Assembly (NCBI RefSeq): GCF_000021985.1 | Contig: NC_011901.1 | Coordinates: 3,400,555-3,464,554, forward strand | From: Thioalkalivibrio sulfidiphilus HL-EbGr7 | Lineage (GTDB): Bacteria > Pseudomonadota > Gammaproteobacteria > Ectothiorhodospirales > Ectothiorhodospiraceae | Length of the DNA stretch: 64,000 nt | Reading direction: 5' to 3' | Shown: positions 58,065 through 64,000 of the stretch, piece by piece | How the letters are laid out: every line of letters starts with the position of its first letter | Position numbering within the stretch: the first letter of the stretch is position 1 | Position numbers and translations under genes: made by a program | Notes under the pieces: generated by a model | What the model was told of the DNA's origin: nothing | Database searches by the model: none | Seen by the model: the letters and a program-made list of their open reading frames with translations, nothing else

Positions 58065-59980
58065 GCCCGGGCGCGGCCGTCATCGGGCCGGGGTGACTGC
58101 GGCCCGTTGCCCCCCTGGCGCTTGACGTGCACCAGCAGCAGGGACACGGCCGCCGGGGTCACGCCGGGGATGCGCGCCGCCTGGCCCAGAGTGTGGGGCC
58201 GGTGGGCGGCGAGCTTCTGGCGCACCTCCATGGACAGGCCGGTGATGGCGGCGTAATCCAGGCCCTCGGGCAGAGCCAGGTTCTCGTGGCGCTGCTGGCG
58301 GGCCACCTCGTCCTGCTGGCGCTGGATGTAACCGGCGTATTTCGCGCCGATCTCCACCTGCTCCGCCACCCGGGGGTCCTCCACACCGGGACCGGCCCCT
58401 TCCAGGCCCATGAGCGCGGCATAGTCCACTTCCGGCCGGCGCAGCAGATCCAGCAGGTTCTGCTCGCGGCTGAAGGCTCCGCCGATCACCCGCTCGGCGG
58501 CCTCCCGGTCCACGCGCTCCGGATCCAGGCGGGTGGCGGCGAGCCGCTGCGTCTCCCGCTCCACCGCCTCGCGCTTGGTGCAGAAGGCGGCCCAGCGCGC
58601 GTCGTCCACCAGGCCCATGTCCCGGCCCAGGGGGGTGAGGCGCAGGTCCGCGTTGTCCTCGCGCAGCATGAGCCGGTACTCGGCGCGGCTGGTGAACATG
58701 CGGTAGGGCTCGGCGGTGCCGCGGGTGATCAGGTCGTCGATGAGCACGCCGATGTAGGCCTCGTCCCGGCGCGGGCACCAGGGGGCCAGATCGCGCACGC
58801 TGCGCGCCGCGTTGAGCCCCGCCACCAGGCCCTGGGCGGCGGCCTCCTCGTAACCGGTGGTGCCGTTGATCTGGCCGGCGAAGAAGAGGCCGGCGAGGCA
58901 GCGGGTCTCGAGACTGGGCTTTAGATCCCGGGGATCGAAGTAGTCGTACTCGATGGCATAGCCGGGGCGCGTGATGTGCGCCTGCTCGAAGCCGGGGATG
59001 GAGCGCACCAGCTCGAACTGCACGTCGAAGGGCAGGCTGGTGGAGATCCCGTTGGGGTAGACCTCGTGGGTGTCCAGGCCCTCGGGCTCGATGAACACCT
59101 GGTGGCTGTCCTTGTCGGCAAAGCGCACCACCTTGTCCTCGATGGACGGGCAGTAGCGCGGCCCCACCCCCTCGATGGCGCCGCTGTACATGGGCGAGCG
59201 ATGCAGGGCGCCGCGGATGATGGCGTGGGTGTGCTCGGTGGTGCGCGCGATCCAGCAGCTCACCTGCGGCGGATGCTCGTCCCGGGCGCCGATGAAGGAG
59301 AACACCGGGCGTGGCGCGTCGCCGGGCTGTTCGGTGAGCTGTGCATAATCGATGCTGCGCCCATCGATGCGCGGCGGGGTGCCGGTCTTGAGCCGACCCA
59401 CCCGGGGGGCCAGTTCCCGCAGGCGCGCGGCCAGGGCGATGGACGGCGGATCGCCGGCACGTCCTCCGGCATGCTGGACCTCGCCCACGTGGATGCGTCC
59501 GCCCAGGAAGGTGCCCACGGTGAGCACCACGGCAGGGGAGCGAAAGCGCAACCCGGTCTGGGTGATGACGCCCGCGACCCGTTCGCCTTCCACGATCAGG
59601 TCATCCACCGCCTGCTGGAACAGGAACAGGTGCGGCGTGTTCTCCACCACGGATCGAACAGCGGCCTTGTAGCGTACCCGGTCCGCCTGGGCGCGGGTGG
59701 CGCGCACCGCCGGCCCCTTGCGGCTGTTGAGGGTGCGGAAATGGATGCCGCCCCGGTCCGCCGCCCGGGCCATGAGTCCGCCCAGGGCATCGATCTCCTT
59801 GACCAGGTGTCCCTTGCCGATGCCGCCGATGGCCGGGTTACAGCTCATCTGGCCGATGGTCTCGATGTTGTGGGTGAGCAGCAAGGTACGCGCGCCCGCC
59901 CGCGCCGAGGCGAGTGCCGCCTCGGTCCCGGCGTGGCCGCCGCCGACCACGATCACGTCATAGCTTGCTTCGAATCCCAT
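58061..59980 (-). CDS. mnmG: tRNA uridine-5-carboxymethylaminomethyl modification enzyme MnmG (GidA)
   Basis: FAD enzyme of 639 residues that works with MnmE on wobble U34. FAD loop '[19 protein letters not shown]', substrate loops with the conserved cysteines ('[20 protein letters not shown]' and '[20 protein letters not shown]'), C-terminal helical tRNA/MnmE-binding domain. Operon with rsmG. Confidence 0.98.
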   Translation of the reverse strand: MGFEASYDVIVVGGGHAGTEAALASARAGARTLLLTHNIETIGQMSCNPAIGGIGKGHLVKEIDALGGLMARAADRGGIHFRTLNSRKGPAVRATRAQADRVRYKAAVRSVVENTPHLFLFQQAVDDLIVEGERVAGVITQTGLRFRSPAVVLTVGTFLGGRIHVGEVQHAGGRAGDPPSIALAARLRELAPRVGRLKTGTPPRIDGRSIDYAQLTEQPGDAPRPVFSFIGARDEHPPQVSCWIARTTEHTHAIIRGALHRSPMYSGAIEGVGPRYCPSIEDKVVRFADKDSHQVFIEPEGLDTHEVYPNGISTSLPFDVQFELVRSIPGFEQAHITRPGYAIEYDYFDPRDLKPSLETRCLAGLFFAGQINGTTGYEEAAAQGLVAGLNAARSVRDLAPWCPRRDEAYIGVLIDDLITRGTAEPYRMFTSRAEYRLMLREDNADLRLTPLGRDMGLVDDARWAAFCTKREAVERETQRLAATRLDPERVDREAAERVIGGAFSREQNLLDLLRRPEVDYAALMGLEGAGPGVEDPRVAEQVEIGAKYAGYIQRQQDEVARQQRHENLALPEGLDYAAITGLSMEVRQKLAAHRPHTLGQAARIPGVTPAAVSLLLVHVKRQGGNGPQSPRPDDGRARA

Positions 59981-60051
59981 ACATCCGGACCGTATTCGCA
60001 GGAAAAGGCTTGGGATTTTACGCCCGGGGGGCCGTCTGCACCAAGGGTCGT

Positions 60052-61392
60052 CTATTTGCCGATGCAGAAGGTGGAGAAGATCCGGCCCAGCAGGTCGTCG
60101 GAGGAGAAGCGTCCGGTGATCTCGCCCAGGGTCTCCTGGGCCAGGCGCAGGTCCTCGGCCACCAGCTCCGGTCCGGCACCGACGGCCAGGGCATCCCGGG
60201 CGGTGGCCACGTGACCGGCGGTACGGGTCAGGGCATCCAGGTGCCGGCGCCGGGCCAGGAACAGGCCTTCGCCGCCGGAGAATCCGGCCTGTGCCTTGAG
60301 ATGCTCGCGCAGGCTGTCCACCCCCTGCCCGTCCTGGGCACTGAGGTAGAGGACCCCGCCCTGCTTGCCCGGCACCCGGCCGGTGAGATCGATCTTGTTG
60401 TGCACGCAGATCACCGGCAGATGGCCGGGCAGGCGCGCGCGGATGGCCGCCTCCTCCTCGCCCTCCCCCAGGGCATCGTCCACCACCAGCAGCACCGCGT
60501 CGGCGGCCTCGATCTCGGCCCAGGCGCGGCGGATGCCTTCCTGTTCCACCGGGTCGTCGGACTCCCGCAGGCCGGCGGTATCCACCAGGTGCAGGGGCAG
60601 GCCATCCAGGCTCACGGTCTCGCGCAGCACGTCCCGGGTGGTGCCGGGGATGTGGGTGACGATGGCTGCCTCGCGGCGCACCAGGCGGTTGAGCAGGCTG
60701 GACTTGCCGGCGTTGGGCCGCCCGGCGATCACCAGGCGCAGCCCTTCGCGCAGCAGCGCGCCCTGGGCGGCGCCCCGGATGAGCCGATCGATCCTCCCGG
60801 ACAGATCTGCAAGGCGCGCCTGCACCTGCGCCTCGCGCAGGATGTCCACGTCCTCGTCGGGAAAATCCAGGGCCGCCTCCACCGAGACCCGCAGGCCGGT
60901 CAGGGCATCCAGCAGGGCATTGACCTCGTGGGAGAGCGCCCCTTCCAGGGCGCGTCTTGCCGAGCGCGCCGCCTGGGCGGAGCCGGCCTCGATGAGGTCG
61001 GCGACCGCCTCTGCCTGGGCCAGGTCCAGGCGACCGTTCAGAAACGCCCGTTCGGTGAACTCCCCGGGTCGCGCCGCGCGACAGCCCAGGGCCAGGCAGC
61101 GGCTGAGCAGCAGGTCGAGCACCACCGGGCCGCCGTGGCCCTGGAGTTCCAGGGTGTCCTCTCCGGTGTAGGAACGGGGGCCGGGGAAGAACAGCGCGAT
61201 GCCGTCGTCCAGGGTCTCACCCTGTTCGCCCAGGAAGGGTGCGTAGGTGGCGTGACGGGGGGCTGGGAGTCGGCCCAGGATTGCCCTGGCAAGGGCGGCG
61301 GTATTTGGCCCGGAGATCCGCACCACCCCCACCCCGCCGAAGCCCGGCGGGGTGGCGATGGCGGCGATGGTGTCTTCAGGCGAGTCGGCCAT
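60052..61392 (-). CDS. mnmE: tRNA modification GTPase MnmE (TrmE)
   Basis: A 446-residue K+-stimulated GTPase: N-terminal formyl-THF-binding domain ('[20 protein letters not shown]'), G domain with [25 protein letters not shown] and NKID, and the C-terminal CIGK whose Cys-containing motif is near the formyl site. ATG at 61392 chosen by homology; the ribosome site is weak. Confidence 0.98.
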   Translation of the reverse strand: MADSPEDTIAAIATPPGFGGVGVVRISGPNTAALARAILGRLPAPRHATYAPFLGEQGETLDDGIALFFPGPRSYTGEDTLELQGHGGPVVLDLLLSRCLALGCRAARPGEFTERAFLNGRLDLAQAEAVADLIEAGSAQAARSARRALEGALSHEVNALLDALTGLRVSVEAALDFPDEDVDILREAQVQARLADLSGRIDRLIRGAAQGALLREGLRLVIAGRPNAGKSSLLNRLVRREAAIVTHIPGTTRDVLRETVSLDGLPLHLVDTAGLRESDDPVEQEGIRRAWAEIEAADAVLLVVDDALGEGEEEAAIRARLPGHLPVICVHNKIDLTGRVPGKQGGVLYLSAQDGQGVDSLREHLKAQAGFSGGEGLFLARRRHLDALTRTAGHVATARDALAVGAGPELVAEDLRLAQETLGEITGRFSSDDLLGRIFSTFCIGK

Positions 61393-61407
61393 GGAAGGTC
61401 CGGATAG

Positions 61408-61478
61408 TGTGGGCCGGCCTTCAGGCCGACAGTGATGTGCGCCTGGCCACGCAAGCCGGCCAGAAGGCCGACCCACGG
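61408..61478. repeat. Palindromic repeat B, copy 6 (diverged)
   Basis: GTGGGCCGGCCTTCAGGCCG on the left and GGCCAGAAGGCCGACCCACG on the right, each with changes from the consensus, between yidC and mnmE. Confidence 0.75.
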
Positions 61479-61491
61479 GGTACCAGGCCCA

Positions 61492-63165
61492 TCAGCCCTT
61501 CTTGCCGGCCTTCTCGATGTTGCGGGTGATGTACCACTGCTGGGCGATGGACAGCAGGTTGTTCACGAACCAGTACAGCACCAGGCCCGCCGGGAAGAAG
61601 GCGAAGAACACGGTGAACACGAACGGCAGGGCCATCATCAGCTTCTGCTGGATCGGGTCCATGGGCGCCGGGTTGAGCTTGTACTGGGCGATCATGGTCA
61701 CGCCCATGAGGATGGGCAGGATGAAGTAGGGGTCGCGCACGGAGAGGTCCTGGATCCACAGGATCCACGGCGCCTGGCGCATCTCCACGCTCTCCAGCAG
61801 CACCCAGTACAGGGCGATGAACACCGGGATCTGCACCAGGATCGGCAGGCAGCCGCCCAGCGGGTTGATCTTCTCCTTCTTGTACAGCTCCATGAGCGCC
61901 TGGTTCATGCGCTGCTTGTCGTCGCCGTAGCGGTCCTTGAGCTGCATCATCTTGGGCTGCACGGCGCGCATCTTGGCCATGGAGCGGTAGCTGGTCTCGG
62001 AGAGCTTGTAGAACACCAGCTTGATGAGGATGGTCAGGATGATGATGGCCCAGCCCCAGTTGCCCACCACGTTGTGGATCCAGTCGAGCACCCAGAACAG
62101 CGGCTTGGCCAGGAAGGACAGCATGCCGTAGTCCACGGTCAGTTCCAGGCCTGGCTGGATGGCCTTCAATGCCGCCTGCTCCTTGGGGCCCACCCAGAAG
62201 CGGCTGGTGAACACCGTTTCCTCGCCCGGGGCGGCGGTCTGTGCCTCGGAACGCATGCCGATGATGTGCTCGGGGCGTGCCGGCGTGCCCAGCACCCGGG
62301 TGTAGAACTGGTTGATCTCGTGCTCGAAGGGCACCCAGGCGGTCAGGAAGTAGTGCTGGATGATGGAGATCCAGCCGCCTTGCACGTCCTTGTCCAGGGG
62401 CTTGCCGGCCATGTCCTCCAGGGACAGCTTCTCGTAGCGCCCGTCGTGATAGGCCACGCCGGTGAAGGTGTACAGGAACCAGGATTCACGGCTCGGGGTG
62501 CTGCCGTGGCGGATCTGCCGGTACTGGCGACCCACCCAGGGCTGGTCGCTGTTGTTGCGCACCGCGTGGTCCACGTTGATGAGGAAGTCACCGCGACGGA
62601 AGGTGTAGGTCTTGGTGACCTGCACGCCGTCCTCGCTGGTCCAGGTCAGGGGCACGCGCAGCTCGTCCTGGCCATCGGCCAGGCGGAACTCGTCACGTTC
62701 TGCCTGGAATATGGCGTGGTGGCTGGGCGCGCGGCCCTCGCCGGAGACCCCGGGCACCCGGTCGTGGATCAGGCCCGACTGGGCCACGTACTGGCGGAAA
62801 CGCTCATCCAGCAGGCGAATCGGCTGGTCCGGGGTGCGCAGGCTCACCGGGTAGGTGGGCAGGTCGGCCCGCACCAGGTCGCCGCCGCGGGTGTCGATTT
62901 CGATATCCAGCACGTCGGTCACCACCCGGATACGGCGGCGGTCCGGCTCCGCCGGCGCGACTTCGGTGGGCGCGTCCACGGCCTCGGAGACCGGCGCATC
63001 GGGTACGTCCTGGGGCGGGGCCGGGACACCATCGCGGTCCATCACCTGTTCCTGGGCACCGGGGGCGGCCACCGGCTGGGGGCCGTAATCGCGGTTCCAG
63101 GCCTGCCAGATCAGGAACAGCACCAACAGCATCGACAGGTAGAGTACGGGGCGAAGGTTATCCAT
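61492..63165 (-). CDS. yidC: Membrane protein insertase YidC
   Basis: A 557-residue inner-membrane insertase of the Oxa1 family. N-terminal anchor helix ('LYLSMLLVLFLIWQAW'), a large periplasmic beta domain (about 60–340) and five C-terminal membrane helices with 'GGCLPILVQIPVFIALYWVL'. The start at 63165 gives the conserved MDNLRPVLYL opening; earlier starts lie in the yidD end region. Confidence 0.98.
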   Translation of the reverse strand: MDNLRPVLYLSMLLVLFLIWQAWNRDYGPQPVAAPGAQEQVMDRDGVPAPPQDVPDAPVSEAVDAPTEVAPAEPDRRRIRVVTDVLDIEIDTRGGDLVRADLPTYPVSLRTPDQPIRLLDERFRQYVAQSGLIHDRVPGVSGEGRAPSHHAIFQAERDEFRLADGQDELRVPLTWTSEDGVQVTKTYTFRRGDFLINVDHAVRNNSDQPWVGRQYRQIRHGSTPSRESWFLYTFTGVAYHDGRYEKLSLEDMAGKPLDKDVQGGWISIIQHYFLTAWVPFEHEINQFYTRVLGTPARPEHIIGMRSEAQTAAPGEETVFTSRFWVGPKEQAALKAIQPGLELTVDYGMLSFLAKPLFWVLDWIHNVVGNWGWAIIILTILIKLVFYKLSETSYRSMAKMRAVQPKMMQLKDRYGDDKQRMNQALMELYKKEKINPLGGCLPILVQIPVFIALYWVLLESVEMRQAPWILWIQDLSVRDPYFILPILMGVTMIAQYKLNPAPMDPIQQKLMMALPFVFTVFFAFFPAGLVLYWFVNNLLSIAQQWYITRNIEKAGKKG

Positions 63166-63172
63166 GGCCGGC

Positions 63173-63421
63173 CTAGTTCTTTGTGTGGGTCTTTGAAGGG
63201 GGGGTGTCGGTATCGGGTACGGGATCATACCCGCCTTCGCACCAGGGATGGCAACGTCCCAGGCGCGTGACGGTCAGCCAGGTGCCGCGCAGGGCACCGT
63301 GGCGCTCGATGGCCTCGATGGCATAGCAGGAACAGCTGGGCGTGAATCTGCAGTGCTGCCCGATGAACGGGCTCAGCAGGAGACGGTAGGCCTGTATCAG
63401 CAGGATCAGGGGTTTGCGCAT
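63173..63421 (-). CDS. yidD: Membrane protein insertion efficiency factor YidD
   Basis: An 82-residue protein with the YidD core: '[20 protein letters not shown]' and '[14 protein letters not shown]', '[17 protein letters not shown]', three conserved cysteines. An N-terminal amphipathic helix binds the inner membrane. It starts 16 bases inside the rnpA gene, which is normal for this locus. Confidence 0.95.
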   Translation of the reverse strand: MRKPLILLIQAYRLLLSPFIGQHCRFTPSCSCYAIEAIERHGALRGTWLTVTRLGRCHPWCEGGYDPVPDTDTPPSKTHTKN

Positions 63422-63768
63422 GGGGTGCTCAACCTTGCCCAGAATCGCTCCAGGGAGGCGCGGATCCGGGCGTTGTCCCAGCCGGTGACCGCCGGCCGGC
63501 ACATGACCACCACGTCCACCGGGGCCAGGTGTTGTCTGTGCTGCCTGAATGTTTCCCGCACCAGGCGCTTGATGCGTTGCCGGTCCACGGCGCGCCGGGC
63601 GCATTTCTTGGAGATGGCCAGCCCGAGGCGGGCGCTGTCTCCATCGTTGTCCCGCACCAGCAGGGTGAAACCTGCGTCGCTGAGCTTGCGCGCGTCGCCG
63701 AAGACCTGCTTGTACTGCTCAGGTCGTGTCAACCGGACGGACCTGGGAAAGCCCTGGTCCACGGCCAC
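63406..63768 (-). CDS. rnpA: Ribonuclease P protein component
   Basis: A 120-residue basic protein that assists the RNase P RNA in trimming tRNA 5' ends. The RNR-type motif reads '[19 protein letters not shown]' and '[15 protein letters not shown]' precedes it. Between rpmH and yidD. Confidence 0.96.
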   Translation of the reverse strand: MAVDQGFPRSVRLTRPEQYKQVFGDARKLSDAGFTLLVRDNDGDSARLGLAISKKCARRAVDRQRIKRLVRETFRQHRQHLAPVDVVVMCRPAVTGWDNARIRASLERFWARLSTPCANP

Positions 63769-63808
63769 GATCAGGATGGTGCTATCAGACTTTCGCAGCG
63801 ATCAGGCG

Positions 63809-63943
63809 TCAGGGGCAAAGCCGGACGCGGCCCTTGGCACGACGTGCGGCCAGGACCTTGCGGCCGCCGCGGGTGGCCATGCGGGCACGGAAACCGTGGG
63901 TGCGCTTGCGCTTGAGGGTGCTGGGCTGGAATGTTCTTTTCAT
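63809..63943 (-). CDS. rpmH: 50S ribosomal protein L34
   Basis: 44 codons reading [20 protein letters not shown], then [19 protein letters not shown] and ending VRLCP, the whole of L34. The usual end is '…RARLSA/V'; the Leu-Cys-Pro tail is a small variation. It precedes rnpA by 40 bases and marks the flank of the origin/dnaA region, which should lie beyond the right edge. Confidence 0.97.
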   Translation of the reverse strand: MKRTFQPSTLKRKRTHGFRARMATRGGRKVLAARRAKGRVRLCP

Positions 63944-64000
63944 GGCGTTGGACCGTGTCTGGAGCGCCGGCAGGACACCCCCGCCAGGCCAAAGCCCGCT

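Noticed and set aside
63173..63768. Overlap of yidD and rnpA by 16 bases as an anomaly.
   Set aside because: This overlap is normal at the rpmH–rnpA–yidD–yidC locus.
63944..64000. oriC / DnaA boxes at the right edge.
   Set aside because: The 57 bases after rpmH hold no TTATCCACA-type box; the origin probably lies outside the window.

Overview
The window is a high-GC, gene-dense chromosomal segment from a gammaproteobacterium. Gene content and order (glnA–DUF4124–ntrBC, a complete-looking msh locus, envC–ctpA–yibQ, and glmS–glmU–atp–parAB–rsmG–mnmG–mnmE–yidC–yidD–rnpA–rpmH) fit an Ectothiorhodospiraceae/Thioalkalivibrio-like sulfur oxidiser. That taxonomic placement is inference from synteny and style, not from a database match. 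No rRNA, tRNA or CRISPR was seen. The right end (rpmH on the minus strand) is the usual left flank of dnaA/oriC, so the origin probably lies just beyond position 64000.

Layout: (1) 1–7245: end of an EAL phosphodiesterase gene, a hypothetical gene, a tyrosine-phosphatase-like gene, plsC, glyS, glyQ and a hypothetical gene. (2) 7351–13567: a CDF metal transporter, then the nitrogen-control block glnA, DUF4124 protein, ntrB, ntrC, with recognisable NtrC sites and a -24/-12 promoter before glnA. (3) 13767–30279: a 16-gene MSHA-type type IV pilus locus transcribed right to left (mshI1, I2, J, K, L, M, N, E, G, F, A, C, D, O, P, Q). The secretin gene mshL carries two single-base frameshifts. (4) 30644–41407: pyrD, trmL, gpsA, secB, trxC, grxC, a rhodanese, an ArsR-family regulator with a persulfide-sensor cysteine pair, envC, ctpA, yibQ, a DJ-1/PfpI protein, purT and a small hypothetical. 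(5) 41563–44803: an accessory pocket of toxin–antitoxin genes: two divergent BrnT/CopG pairs, a 'mobile mystery protein' A/B (Xre/Fic) pair and a RelE/RHH pair. It is AT-richer in places and holds a duplicated scrap of glmS. (6) 44871–63943: glmS, glmU, the F1Fo ATP synthase operon, parB, parA, rsmG, mnmG, mnmE, yidC, yidD, rnpA, rpmH.

The most distinctive feature is the number of short intergenic repeat families: large composite palindromes built from 'CGCAGAGACGCGGAG' and 'GACAGGATTAACATGATT' arms; 'GTAGGTCGGCCTTCAGGCCGAC' palindromes; and low-complexity 'GGCAAGTGGCAAG/GGAAGTG' elements. In the msh operon the last family lies inside the reading frames of mshD, mshO and mshK, lengthening their N-terminal leaders in frame.
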